From NCBI GenBank assembly GCA_963725655.1, contig CAVRYY010000001.1, positions 1,488,001 to 1,552,000 of the forward strand: a stretch of 64,000 bases of DNA. The letters are read 5' to 3'. Position 1 is the stretch's first letter; each line of letters starts with the position of its first letter. Below the pieces are notes generated by a model that was not told the DNA's origin, did not search any database, and was given only the letters and a program-made list of their open reading frames with translations. Position numbers and translations under genes: made by a program. The stretch is from CAVRXT01 sp963725655 (GTDB lineage: Bacteria > Acidobacteriota > Terriglobia > Acidiferrales > UBA7541). This document shows positions 16,488 through 25,309 of the stretch, in pieces.

Positions 16488-17609
16488 CTAGTTTGGCGAG
16501 ACGCTGCCGATGTCGCCGCTGGCGTCGTGGGTCCAGACGTCCAGGGTCATCTTGCCGTCTTCGCGGACCACCCCTCGCATCATGGCTTCGCCGTTGTAGG
16601 GCATGGCGATGTTGCCTTGCGCATCGATAGCGATGATTCCGCCTTCGCCTTTTTGTGCGACCAGCTCCTTCATGACCACGTCATTCGCGGCGTCGGTCAG
16701 CGAGACGTGCGCGTAGCGCACCCGCGCGCAGATGTCGGCGGCAACGTTGTTGCGGATGTAGAACTCGCCTACGCCGGTGCCGGAAACCGCGCAGCTCTGG
16801 TTATTGGCGTATGTCCCGGCGCCGATGATCGGCGAATCACCGACGCGTCCGGGCATTTTGTAAAACAGGCCGCCGGTGGAAGTGCCGGCGGCGAGGTTGC
16901 CCGAGGCGTCCAGCGCCACCACGCCGACGGTGCCGTGGATTTCGCCGGGAAGGGGATTGGACGAGGTCTGCTTGATGGTTTCGCCGGCGACTTTGTTTTC
17001 ATATTCCTTCCAGCGGCGCTCGTTGAAAAAATAAAACGGGGTGACCATGGGAACGCCCTGGGACTGGGCGAAGCGCTCGGCTCCCTCGCCGATCAGCATT
17101 ACGTGCGGCGTCTTTTCCATCACCAGCCGGGCCAGGCTGATGGGATTCTTGACGCGCTTCACTGACGCCACCGAGCCGGCGGCGAGGGTGCGGCCGTCCA
17201 TGATGGCGGCATCGAGTTCCGGGACGCCGTCGCGGGTGTAGACGCCGCCGCGCCCGGAGTTCGTGTGTCCGGAATCCTCCATAATGCGGATGGCCGCTTC
17301 CACAGCGTCGAGGCTCGTGCCGCCGCGATTGAGAATCCGGTAGCCTGCTTCCATCGCCTCTTTCAGGGTAGCGCGCTCCGCGGCGACGTCTTCGGGCGGC
17401 ATCGCGCGAAAATCACCTTCGCCGCCGTGGATCACCAAGGTGAAATGGCGGGCGGTCTGCGCGACCGATGTGGCGGCGCGAGTACCGGCCGTTGACGGTG
17501 CGGCAATTCCGGCTGCAGGAATAGGTTTCGCGGGTCTCGACGCGGCGACGGTGGCCGCGGCCACGGCTATAGCGATACCGGCCAAGAAAAATATTTGTGG
17601 GCGTTTCAT
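16488..17609 (-). CDS. Exported isoaspartyl peptidase / L-asparaginase (Ntn hydrolase)
   Basis: 373 residues. After an N-terminal signal or anchor (about 7-24) the plant-type asparaginase fold begins at FTLVIHGGEGDF. Self-cleavage would occur before the nucleophile T227 in GEIHGTVGVVALD. Substrate-pocket segments GTSTGGLFYKMPGRVGDSPIIGAGTYA follow as in the family. The enzyme hydrolyses isoaspartyl peptides or asparagine. It is a single gene convergent with the bactofilin operon. Confidence 0.9.
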   Translation of the reverse strand: MKRPQIFFLAGIAIAVAAATVAASRPAKPIPAAGIAAPSTAGTRAATSVAQTARHFTLVIHGGEGDFRAMPPEDVAAERATLKEAMEAGYRILNRGGTSLDAVEAAIRIMEDSGHTNSGRGGVYTRDGVPELDAAIMDGRTLAAGSVASVKRVKNPISLARLVMEKTPHVMLIGEGAERFAQSQGVPMVTPFYFFNERRWKEYENKVAGETIKQTSSNPLPGEIHGTVGVVALDASGNLAAGTSTGGLFYKMPGRVGDSPIIGAGTYANNQSCAVSGTGVGEFYIRNNVAADICARVRYAHVSLTDAANDVVMKELVAQKGEGGIIAIDAQGNIAMPYNGEAMMRGVVREDGKMTLDVWTHDASGDIGSVSPN

Positions 17610-17724
17610 GAAATTCCTCCAACGGTCAGTTGAACCAACGGCGCCATCGCGATTCTGTGATCGTTGCGGAAATATACACCATATAAAGAAGCGCGGGGCC
17701 AGAACCGCCGGAGCACAGCGGACG

Positions 17725-18615
17725 CTATTTCGGAGGCGGTGGATTCTGCGGCGAGTCGTGGGGAACGTCTGCCGGGCTGAGAATGTGGACGGTGGTGGTG
17801 AACTTTCGGAAATTGGTGAGGGTCCTGATTACCTGCTGATTTTTTCGGTCCCATAGCAGGCGGGCGTCCAGGCGAATATCGAAACTGGTGATGCCCCAGA
17901 GATCGGCGTCGATGCGTCCCCGGCGAAGATGCATGGCCGAGGTTTCGTTAATGTATACCGGGCCCCGGCCGAGCTTCTGGATGGGCGAGGCGTCGATCTG
18001 CACCCATTCGCCATTTTTGACGTCGATCCAGATCGTGCCGTGAAGCAGCGGAAGGAGCGTACGCAGCGGGCTCTTGCCTTTGAAGTCGTCTCGGGGTTCC
18101 ATGCTCAGCTCGACGCAGGTGTCGCCGTCGCGCTGTTCCTCGCCGGTCTTGGTGAAAACGAATCCATCCACTACGTCTTCGCGAATCTCGATATCTTCCT
18201 GGAGCTCTTTGGCGGCTTTGTGCTGAAGCTCTTTTTGCTTTTCGGAGCCGGGCTGGGAATCGCGGATGTCGCGAGCGATGCGTTCTTCCTGTTTGGCGCG
18301 CGCCGCGTCGCTGAGCGGCTGGCCGTCGATCTGGATGATGCGCTCGTAGGGGAAGCCGTCAATAAAGAATATTTCCTCCTGGCGGGTGGTGGAATTCTTG
18401 ATGCGGTTTTGATTGTTGAAGTAATTGGTGATGCTATTTTCGACGAAAATATAATTTCGCAACACGCTCAAATCCCGCCGGTTATCGATCAGTGCGCGAT
18501 GGACAATGGCCTGGGTGTCCGCGTCTTCGTCTGGTTGGCCGGAAGCGCTGAGGATCGACGCGAACAATACCAGCGCGGTAGATAATTTCAGGAGGATAGC
18601 TGCGTGGGGCCGCAT
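17725..18615 (-). CDS. Secreted hypothetical protein
   Basis: 296 residues with a signal peptide (MRPHAAILLKLSTALVLFASILSASG). A charged N-terminal half (KQEERIARDIRDSQPGSEKQ) predicts helices; the C-terminal half is beta-rich (GTIWIDVKNGEWVQIDASPI, GITSFDIRLDARLLWDRK) and resembles LolA/LppX-like outer-membrane-lipoprotein-sorting folds in pattern only. It ends in a short poly-Pro tail. The family is common in Acidobacteria as uncharacterised protein. A single gene, 115 nt upstream of the isoaspartyl peptidase on the same strand. Confidence 0.75.
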   Translation of the reverse strand: MRPHAAILLKLSTALVLFASILSASGQPDEDADTQAIVHRALIDNRRDLSVLRNYIFVENSITNYFNNQNRIKNSTTRQEEIFFIDGFPYERIIQIDGQPLSDAARAKQEERIARDIRDSQPGSEKQKELQHKAAKELQEDIEIREDVVDGFVFTKTGEEQRDGDTCVELSMEPRDDFKGKSPLRTLLPLLHGTIWIDVKNGEWVQIDASPIQKLGRGPVYINETSAMHLRRGRIDADLWGITSFDIRLDARLLWDRKNQQVIRTLTNFRKFTTTVHILSPADVPHDSPQNPPPPK

Positions 18616-18713
18616 GGGGCTTGGTTCCTTCGGTTCCTATGGGAACAGATCTGACGAGAATGGTGCTCAAAGAAAAATGATAATCGCTTTCGAGGGTTAT
18701 GCGAAAAGAAAAC

Positions 18714-18747
18714 GGCCCCGAGTTTGGGAGGAGGCAAACCCGGGGCC
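18714..18747 (-). terminator. Intrinsic terminator after the small genes
   Basis: On the minus strand GGCCCCGGGTTTG pairs with CAAACTCGGGGCC (one G-U pair) around an 8-nt loop and is followed by GTTTTCTTTTC. It lies 60 nt after the stop of the 51-residue gene. Confidence 0.8.
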
Positions 18748-18806
18748 GGGATTGAAGGACTGCTGGGCCGTGCAAACTTTTTGGCGGTGCAAACCGGGTG
18801 GGCGGC

Positions 18807-18962
18807 TTAGTAGTTCCAGCGTTTCGCGAGGAGCATGGCGCGGAACGACCACTGGTAACCAACCACGAAGAACACCGCGCTCGCTCCCGATTGCCACCGC
18901 CGGAAGGTGCGCCGTCTCGCGACGGCGCAGCGGCGATCTTTGATGTTTCTGTTGGCCTTCAT
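18807..18962 (-). CDS. Very small basic protein with one hydrophobic segment
   Basis: 51 residues, from ATG at 18962 to TAA at 18807-18809. The first 22 residues are strongly basic (MKANRNIKDRRCAVARRRTF), followed by a hydrophobic/aromatic stretch (SAVFFVVGYQWSFRAML) ending KRWNY. A GGGAGA ribosome-binding site sits 7 nt before the ATG and a strong terminator follows, so it is likely a real gene. No family recognised. It follows another small gene on the same strand by 36 nt. Confidence 0.6.
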   Translation of the reverse strand: MKANRNIKDRRCAVARRRTFRRWQSGASAVFFVVGYQWSFRAMLLAKRWNY

Positions 18963-18998
18963 GTTGTCTCCCAAGTGCCTGGACCGAAACGCTCGAAC

Positions 18999-19205
18999 TT
19001 ACTGGACGGTGAGGACCGGGGCGTCCTGCTCGACGCCGGTGATCATCGATTTGAAAATGTCGACTTCCCAACTGTCGGCGATGCGGATGCGGACCACTTC
19101 GGTGGTCTCAGCGACCAGCGTACCCCGCAACGGAACGCGCAACGTACCTGCCGCCACTCGCAGAACGATGGGTTGCCCGACCCACATTTCGTATCCCGTT
19201 TTCAT
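18999..19205 (-). CDS. Small beta-rich hypothetical protein, 68 residues
   Basis: The ATG at 19205 is preceded by GGGGGAAC at good spacing. The product alternates hydrophobic and polar residues (PIVLRVAAGTLRVPLRGTLV, then VVRIRIADSWEVDIFKSMI), suggesting a small beta-barrel such as an Sm/PilZ-size fold; I cannot name the family. It is followed by the 51-residue gene and then a terminator, so the two probably form a two-gene transcript. Confidence 0.6.
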   Translation of the reverse strand: MKTGYEMWVGQPIVLRVAAGTLRVPLRGTLVAETTEVVRIRIADSWEVDIFKSMITGVEQDAPVLTVQ

Positions 19206-19570
19206 TTCGTTCCCCCCTGGAATCCAGTGTGATCTTCCCAAGTGCTCTCGAACAAGATGAGTGTGCGGGTCCGGAGCGTACTGACCAATGGTACAGAGGA
19301 CTAAAACGGGTGGGAGGAAAGTACTACGGTTCCTGCCATATGCTTTGAGGAGCGACGATGCCTGGGGAGGGCCCGGATGGCCCGGGACCGCTGGCAGCGC
19401 CGATTTGCTAAACCGCTAAGCGCTTTTGCTAGAGAGTGTTAGACGGGGGTGTGTTGTCGAAACCGAGTGCGAAGGGGGATCGCGGGCCAAGCAGTTTTTC
19501 TGTTATCGTAAAGTATCGGCGACGCTCGCAGACGCCGGAAAATCCCGCAGGGCGACATGGTGACATCTCG
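19206..19570. other. Divergent intergenic region
   Basis: 365 bp between the small minus-strand genes and the DedA gene. It contains a short dyad, GTACCATTGGTCAGTAC read on the minus strand (near 19279-19295), and a GC-rich inverted repeat around GGGCCCGGATGGCCCGGG (near 19373). No gene seen. Confidence 0.45.
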
Positions 19571-20227
19571 ATGATTGAGTTGATCCGACACATTCTCCAC
19601 CAACTGTACGACGTGCGCGGCTTGGTCGAGTGGGGCGGAGTGCTGGCGGTGTGCGTGATCGTGTTCGTGGAGACGGGGTTGTTCGTGGGATTTTTTCTGC
19701 CGGGCGATTCACTGCTGGTGACGGCCGGAGTGATTGCGGCGATCGGCGACTTGAAACTGGTATCGCTGTTGATCTTCGTCACGTTGTGCGCGATTACCGG
19801 GGATCAGCTGGGATACTGGATTGGCCGCCGCGCGGGGATGAGCCTGTACCAGCGCGAAGATTCGCGGTTTTTCAAAAAGCAGCATCTGCAGCGCGCGCAC
19901 GACTTCTACGAAAAATACGGCGGAAAGACTGTGATCATGGCGAGGTTCGTGCCGATCGTGCGGACGTTTTGTCCGCCGGTGGCCGGCGCGGCCAAAATGA
20001 GTTACGCGCGTTATGTGGCCTACGACGTTGCGGGCGGCTTTTTGTGGGTTTGGGGAATGGTTTTGCTGGGCTATACGCTGGGCCGAAAGATTCCGCACGT
20101 CGAACAGAAAATTCATTACGTGATCGCTGCGGTGATCGTGGTTTCGCTGCTGCCGGTGGGGATCCAGGCGTTGCGGCTGCGGACGAAAAGGAATACCGAA
20201 GACGTCGAGACCGCGCAAGCGGAGTAG
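19571..20227 (+). CDS. DedA-family membrane protein
   Basis: 218 residues. Typical DedA features are VFVETGLFVGFFLPGDSLL, GDQLGYWIGRRAG, FYEKYGGKTVIMARFVPIVRTFCPPVAGAAKM and two late transmembrane helices. DedA proteins are linked to membrane potential, envelope stress and undecaprenyl-phosphate or lipid flipping. ATG at 19571 is preferred over the longer open frame, whose extra N-terminal 45 residues look non-coding. Confidence 0.9.
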   Translation: MIELIRHILHQLYDVRGLVEWGGVLAVCVIVFVETGLFVGFFLPGDSLLVTAGVIAAIGDLKLVSLLIFVTLCAITGDQLGYWIGRRAGMSLYQREDSRFFKKQHLQRAHDFYEKYGGKTVIMARFVPIVRTFCPPVAGAAKMSYARYVAYDVAGGFLWVWGMVLLGYTLGRKIPHVEQKIHYVIAAVIVVSLLPVGIQALRLRTKRNTEDVETAQAE

Positions 20228-20295
20228 ACAGGCACGATCGGTCTTAGCGCTCCGGCAAGTCTGCGGCTGGCGATTCGGATTCCACAGTCCTGCGT

Positions 20296-21264
20296 TCAGA
20301 TCTTTCCCTTCGCAAGGCCTTCGATTCGGTTGGCGGCCTCCTGTACTCCGCCCAGTTTGCGCATCGATTCGGCGACCCGCCCAGCCGAACTGCGATAGCT
20401 GGGCTCGTTCAAGACGCGCTGCACCGTAGCGCTGAATTCGGCTACGTCGATGTGCTTTTCGCCGTCCGCCCCGTCCACCGGCACCACCATCTCGCCCGCG
20501 CCTGTTGCTCGCAGACGACGAGCATTGCTCTCGCGCTCCGTTATGGTCGGGATGATCACCGCTGGAGTGCCGACGGACAACCCGGTCATGACCGAGCTAT
20601 GGCCGCCGTGATGCACCATCAAGTCGCAACGTTCGGCCACTGCAACGCCTGGAAGATAGGCGGCGTGATGGAAGTTTGATGGCAAAACCCCGATTTCCTC
20701 AGGAACCTGCTGGTAGCCGGTGGTGAGCACCACTTCCACCGGCGTATTGTCCAACGCTGAGATCGCGGTACGAATCACCACAATCGAATCGAGCGGAGTT
20801 GCGGCATTGCCGCCGTATCTTGGATTGCCGGAGTAGACCCATATCACGGGTTGGTCGCGGCGGAGCGCAACGACTCAGTCGGGCAGACTGGCATTGCCAC
20901 GTTGCCAGAGGATTGGCCCGATGTAAGTGACGCCCGCACTGGAGGGAAGCGGATCCGTTTCCGGAGCGCCGACGATCAAGGAAAGATCGCCGGCCAGCAG
21001 ATCGACGCAGCGCTTGACTGGCGGCAATCCGTACTCTCAGGCCGAGCTGAGTTGAGCGAGGTCCACCCCCAAGGCGGGAGCGGACGCGATGGCATCGAGA
21101 GATTTTTTAGGCCCGCATCCGCGATCAGTTTTGCGGGCGCCGGGGCAGGATTGAAAACCGCGACGTCGTGGCCGCGATCGGCGAGCGCTCGCGCGATGGG
21201 CACCATGCGCGGTCGGCAAGCCAAGGTCGTCCGCCGGAACCATGGTAAATAAGAATCTGGCCAT
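20296..21264 (-). pseudogene. Decayed MGT/UGT-type glycosyltransferase
   Basis: Three minus-strand pieces in different frames line up with one family 1 glycosyltransferase. They are the N terminus MARFLFTMVPA (ATG at 21264), then IARALADRGHDVAVFNPAP in a second frame, then LLAGDLSLIVGAPETDPLPS continuing to VIWVYSGNPRYGG and the donor-site region HHGGHSSVMTGLSVGTPAVI. At least two frameshifts and an in-frame TGA at 20875-20877 break the gene. The total length (969 bp) is well short of the usual 1.2-1.3 kb, so internal sequence is also lost. The last 184 codons remain open from an ATG at 20847, but lack the acceptor domain. Confidence 0.85.
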
Positions 21265-21564
21265 CGAGGTCCTCCGCGATTTGCACATTCATAAGGAAAG
21301 CGTTTTGCGGCTTAGACGGCTGCTCCGTGGGCCCACTTCTGTGGCGTTGCAACGCTAGGGCGCGTGGCGAAGGGCAGTCTACGCGAATTCTGCTGCAAAA
21401 TCCCCAGCCGAGTGCACTGCCGGATTCGCTGGTTGCCCCGTTGGCGGAGCGATTTGCCCCTGTGGCCCGCCGAACAATGGCGCGGTGCGGATCGAAGTGC
21501 AGTAACATCATCGCGGCGGGGCTAGCGGGGATCTCGCGAATCGCCGATGGAAGGGAATTGTGAA
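21265..21564. other. Intergenic region upstream of the membrane quinoprotein
   Basis: 300 bp between the divergent pseudogene and the next gene. No gene, repeat or confident promoter seen beyond the ribosome-binding site GAAGGGA at 21550. Confidence 0.4.
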
Positions 21565-22887
21565 ATGAAACACCGCAAACTCCTGTGGTTCGCAGTGGTG
21601 GTGGTTTTGATTCTGGCGCTTCTGGGCGTGGTTCGTCAGCGTGTGCGCGGAGATCAAAACGCTCCGACCATACCGCCGTTCACCGACTATCGCGGCGAAG
21701 CTCCCGGCAATATTCACAAAATCACGATCGCCGATCTACCGGCGCCATACGCGTCGCAGGCGGTGATTAACGGCCCCAGCGTGGTGGATCAGCCGCAGGG
21801 TGCGTGGCCTAAGACGCTGCCGGGTTTCAAAGTCGAGCGCTTCGCGGAGAACCTGGAAAATCCGCGCCTGATTCGCACCGCGCCCAACGGCGACCTGTTC
21901 CTCGCGGAGAGCAGCGCCAACAAGATCGTCGTGTTCCGCGGAATTTCCAACAACGGGCGCCCCACCCGGGAGGAAGTTTTCGCGAAGGATTTGAATCAGC
22001 CGTTTGGAATTGCTTTCTATCCGCCGGGCGACGATCCGCAATGGGTGTACGTCGCCAATACCGATTCGGTGGTGCGCTTCGCTTACCACAAGGGAGACAT
22101 GAGAGCCCGCGGAGCGGCCGAAAAAGTGGTTCCGGACGTGCCGGGTGGCGGCCTGCTTCGGGGCGGCGGGCATTGGACGCGGGACATCGCGTTCAGCCGT
22201 GATGGCCACAAAATGTTTGTCTCGGTGGGCTCGCACTCCAACGTGGACGACGCCGACACCCACCCCGAGGAATTTCATCGCGCCGACATTTTGGAATTCA
22301 ACCCGGACGGCTCGGGTCTGCGCGTATACGCCTCCGGCATCCGCAATCCGGTAGGCATCGCGGTGAATTCGACGACCGGCGAGTTGTGGTGCTCGACCAA
22401 CGAGCGCGATATGCTCGGCGATAATCTTGTTCCCGACTACATCACCCACGTGCAGGATGGCGGTTTCTACGGCTGGCCGTGGTGGTACATGGGTCCGCAC
22501 CAGGATCCGCGGCACGAAGGCAAGCATCCTGAGCTGAAGGACAAAGTGATCACGCCCGAGGTGATCCTACAGCCGCACAACGCCTCACTCGAGATGACCT
22601 TCTACCAGGGCAAACAATTCCCCGCGGAATATTCCGGAGACATTTTCGCCGCCCAGCACGGTTCGTGGAACAAAGCAGTGCGCACCGGCTACGAGGTGAT
22701 TCGGGTTCCGCTGCACGGACAAGGGCATGCGAGCGGCGAGTATGAGGATTTCCTGACTGGGTTCGTCACCGCGGATGGAAATGTGTGGGGACGTCCGGTG
22801 GGCGTGGCTGTCGCGAGCGACGGTTCGCTCTTTGTGAGCGACGACGGTTCCAATTCGATCTGGCGAGTCAGTTATATCGGAAAGTAG
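21565..22887 (+). CDS. Membrane-anchored sorbosone/glucose dehydrogenase-type quinoprotein
   Basis: 440 residues. An N-terminal anchor (KLLWFAVVVVLILALLGVV, about 5-23) is followed by a propeller of the soluble-PQQ-sugar-dehydrogenase type: GFKVERFAENLENPRLIRTA, GHWTRDIAFSRDGHKMFVSVGS, GIRNPVGIAVN, DGGFYGWPWWYMG, AAQHGSWNK and PVGVAVASDGSLFVSDDG. Unlike the gene at 5610 it has no haem domain, so electrons must leave through a separate carrier. ATG at 21565 is preferred over 21547 because GAAGGGA is spaced correctly for it. Bounded downstream by a bidirectional terminator. Confidence 0.87.
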   Translation: MKHRKLLWFAVVVVLILALLGVVRQRVRGDQNAPTIPPFTDYRGEAPGNIHKITIADLPAPYASQAVINGPSVVDQPQGAWPKTLPGFKVERFAENLENPRLIRTAPNGDLFLAESSANKIVVFRGISNNGRPTREEVFAKDLNQPFGIAFYPPGDDPQWVYVANTDSVVRFAYHKGDMRARGAAEKVVPDVPGGGLLRGGGHWTRDIAFSRDGHKMFVSVGSHSNVDDADTHPEEFHRADILEFNPDGSGLRVYASGIRNPVGIAVNSTTGELWCSTNERDMLGDNLVPDYITHVQDGGFYGWPWWYMGPHQDPRHEGKHPELKDKVITPEVILQPHNASLEMTFYQGKQFPAEYSGDIFAAQHGSWNKAVRTGYEVIRVPLHGQGHASGEYEDFLTGFVTADGNVWGRPVGVAVASDGSLFVSDDGSNSIWRVSYIGK

Positions 22888-22911
22888 CTCTTGCCGCGGA
22901 TGCTTCGTGAA

Positions 22912-22952
22912 AAATAAAAAAGGCGCTTCCAGTACAACGGAGCGCCTCTTTT
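22912..22952. terminator. Bidirectional intrinsic terminator
   Basis: AGGCGCTTCC (22921-22930) pairs with GGAGCGCCT (22939-22947) with one bulged T. TTTT follows on the plus strand, and the A-rich run before the stem gives TTTTTTATTTTT on the minus strand. It separates the convergent quinoprotein and radical SAM genes. Confidence 0.85.
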
Positions 22953-22993
22953 ACTCGTGGTTCTAATTTCGAGAGCGGCTGCTGTGGGGCAGG

Positions 22994-24097
22994 CTACGCC
23001 ATGGCTGCGGACATTCCCTGAATCTGAATCAAGCCGGCGATTGGCTTGTTTTTGCGCGCCTTGAGGTTCTCGGATAGCACCCCGGTGCGCACCAGCGACT
23101 TTTCGCAATCCTGGGTGGACGGCCCGCGCATGTTTCCTTCCATGTATGCGAGGCCCGGGCAGCGAGTGCAGGTGCCCAGGTTCGAGCACTTCGAACAACT
23201 GGTCAGGTCGCCCAGGGTGATCGATCGAACTTCGTTCATCTCCGGCGAATATCGCCAGATATCCAGAAATTTCTTTTCCCGCACGTTGCCGGTGGCTAGC
23301 GGAAACTGCACACACGGATAGACGTCGCCGTAGGGCGAAACGTACGCCGCGGTATGGCCGGCGCTGCAGGGCAGGGAGTCCAGCATATCGGCGTCCGGTG
23401 CCGCGGGAATCGCACAAAATTCATCCACATTTCCTACCAGCTCCGGATTGTGGAACAAGTTTTCCAGCTGGGAGTGACTGATATTCAGATCCAGCACCCC
23501 GCGGTCGCCATCCATCATCGGTGTGATGGTGGGATCGATGGTCACGTAGCAATCCAGTTCGGCGCCTAGGGCTCGAACTCCGGCCTGGTCGTGAATGTTC
23601 TGGATCATCAAAACGTTGGCAATGATCACTTTCAATCCGAAGGTTTTCAGAAAACGGATCGCGTGTAATGAACGTTCCAGGGACCCGGGAATCTTGGTGA
23701 TCGCGTCGTGAATTTCCGGGCGATGCGAGTAGATGCTGATCTGAATGGATTCCACACCCAGTGCGCGGATACGTTCGGCTTCCTTCTCGCGGATCAGGAT
23801 GGCATTGGTTTTCAGCTTGACGGAGAACATCAGCGCGCGGGCATGCTCGAGGATCTCGAAGAAATCCTTGCGCATCAGAATCTCGCCGCCGCTGAGGGTG
23901 AGGAAGAAAACGCCGGCCGCAGCCATGTCGTCCAGCAAGGTGAGGATTTCCTGGGTATTCATCTCGCCGTGGTCTTCATGGTCGAGATAGCAATGCACGC
24001 AGCGTTCGTTGCAGCGATACGTGAGATCGAGCTGCACGCTCAGGGGAATTCCCAGCTTCAGGGCTCGCTGGCCCATCTCCTCCATAATAGCGCTCAT
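22994..24097 (-). CDS. Radical SAM/SPASM peptide-modifying enzyme (PqqE-like)
   Basis: 367 residues. The radical SAM cluster is C29xxxC33xxC36 (in TYRCNERCVHC), followed by the GGE motif in LTLSGGEILMRKDF. The C-terminal SPASM region supplies auxiliary Fe-S cysteines: LPCSAG, GDVYPC, the CSKCSNLGTCTRC cluster and a late DCEKS. Enzymes of this layout (PqqE, AnSME, sactipeptide synthases) modify ribosomal peptides. The ATG overlaps the PqqD-like gene by 4 nt (ATGA), the classical partner arrangement, so I infer peptide maturation with the neighbouring proteins. It is the last gene of the operon and ends at a terminator. Confidence 0.92.
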   Translation of the reverse strand: MSAIMEEMGQRALKLGIPLSVQLDLTYRCNERCVHCYLDHEDHGEMNTQEILTLLDDMAAAGVFFLTLSGGEILMRKDFFEILEHARALMFSVKLKTNAILIREKEAERIRALGVESIQISIYSHRPEIHDAITKIPGSLERSLHAIRFLKTFGLKVIIANVLMIQNIHDQAGVRALGAELDCYVTIDPTITPMMDGDRGVLDLNISHSQLENLFHNPELVGNVDEFCAIPAAPDADMLDSLPCSAGHTAAYVSPYGDVYPCVQFPLATGNVREKKFLDIWRYSPEMNEVRSITLGDLTSCSKCSNLGTCTRCPGLAYMEGNMRGPSTQDCEKSLVRTGVLSENLKARKNKPIAGLIQIQGMSAAMA

Positions 24098-24423
24098 GGA
24101 GTCTCCTTGGCCGGACCGCCGGTACTTGAAATCGGTTGATCGGAAACCAGCAACAAACCGTGGCTGGAGAGCTCCGCCACCAGATCTTCCGCATCGCTGA
24201 GCGCGACGCTGGGCGCTACTTCAAAAGCCGCGCAGACTTTCTGATCCACGATCTCATCGAGCGGCGTCGAACCGTCGGCCGCTTCCCAGATCGCCGTGGC
24301 CACTTCGTTCAGGGTGAACAGCGTGGAATCCTTCGCCGACATGATCATCATTTCCCCGCCCACCGCGCGTGCGGCGATCTGGGTACTTCGCGCGACGTAG
24401 CGTTTCTGCGATGCTGCTTCCAT
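24094..24423 (-). CDS. PqqD-like peptide chaperone (RiPP recognition element)
   Basis: 109 residues with the PqqD/RRE winged-helix pattern: RYVARSTQIAARAVGGEMMIM, STLFTLNEVATAIWEAADG, TPLDEIVDQKV and a C-terminal helix LSDAEDLVAELSSHGLL. PqqD-type domains bind the leader of a precursor peptide and present it to the modifying enzyme. Its stop overlaps the radical SAM start by 4 nt, indicating translational coupling and likely physical partnership. It starts 49 nt after the HPr-kinase-like gene. Confidence 0.92.
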   Translation of the reverse strand: MEAASQKRYVARSTQIAARAVGGEMMIMSAKDSTLFTLNEVATAIWEAADGSTPLDEIVDQKVCAAFEVAPSVALSDAEDLVAELSSHGLLLVSDQPISSTGGPAKETP

Positions 24424-24472
24424 TGAGCCTTTTCATACGCACTTCGATTCAAACGATCTAAGAGCCGGCGCG

Positions 24473-25309
24473 CTAACTCCGGCGAGCACTATCCTGCAGA
24501 ACCATCTCCCACACCCTGGCGTCGGGTAGAAACGTGAGCTGCCGCACCGGCACCTGGTGCACGAAGTCCGCCGCCGTCTCGAACACTAGTTTAACAAGCT
24601 CCGGGTCCCGAGCGAAGAACAGAATGCTCTCCAGGAGTGCCCGGATAGCAACTTGTTCGGGTACCGCGGCGATTTGGTTCACCGGGCCCTGTTTCAGTAA
24701 GTACAGTACGCCCACTGGTACTTTTAGGTTTTCCCCCGGAGTATTCAGCTCGCCGACAAAGGGCGTTCCGTAAGCGAAGTACCCATCCGGAAGCTTCCGT
24801 ACGTAGGATACCTCGTCGGTGAGCAACGTCGCACTGGGTGGCGCCAGACGGGCCATGGTGGTCTTCCCGGCCCCGGAGACGCCCGCAAATAGCACCGCGC
24901 GACCCCCTGCCGAGGCGCTCGATGCGTGCAGCAGGAAGCCGCTTTCCCGGGCCAGCAGCAGGGTATGCAGGATGCGCATTACCGAGTCGATGGAATAGGG
25001 GTTTGCCGTCTGGCGGATACGCCCGCGGCCCGCCGATGGAATCCACTCGGCGTAGAAGTCGCCCCGCGCAAAGGACCATTTCCCGGCGTCGTACACCACT
25101 TCCACGTCCTGATCCAGATAGTCGATATCCGGAGGCTGTAGATCGATATCGAACTCAAACCGTGGCTCGCTGGTGCTAGTCAGAAAACCGGCGTAGCGCT
25201 CCTGCAACAGCGCGATGAACTCGGGGTCAGACACCCGCAGCCGCACCGGCAGCCCGCCGATCTCAATTATCACCCCAGGGACGCCGCTCGGGGTGCTTAC
25301 GGTTGCCAT
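24473..25309 (-). CDS. HPr-kinase-like P-loop protein of a RiPP-type operon
   Basis: 278 residues. Walker A GVSGAGKTT lies in LFAGVSGAGKTTMARLA, preceded by GFLLHASSASAGGRAV and followed by LLTDEVSYVRK as the likely Walker B region. This is the HprK-like kinase fold that recurs in peptide-maturation operons beside PqqD-like proteins, where it may phosphorylate a peptide or act as an ATPase. ATG at 25309 is chosen over longer open frames because the protein then begins just where conservation-like sequence starts and overlaps the preceding gene by 13 nt. Confidence 0.85.
   Translation of the reverse strand: MATVSTPSGVPGVIIEIGGLPVRLRVSDPEFIALLQERYAGFLTSTSEPRFEFDIDLQPPDIDYLDQDVEVVYDAGKWSFARGDFYAEWIPSAGRGRIRQTANPYSIDSVMRILHTLLLARESGFLLHASSASAGGRAVLFAGVSGAGKTTMARLAPPSATLLTDEVSYVRKLPDGYFAYGTPFVGELNTPGENLKVPVGVLYLLKQGPVNQIAAVPEQVAIRALLESILFFARDPELVKLVFETAADFVHQVPVRQLTFLPDARVWEMVLQDSARRS

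Noticed and set aside
16425..17165. Long plus-strand frame (246 codons) opposite the isoaspartyl peptidase
   Set aside because: It is an antisense shadow; the minus-strand frame carries all asparaginase motifs and a signal peptide.
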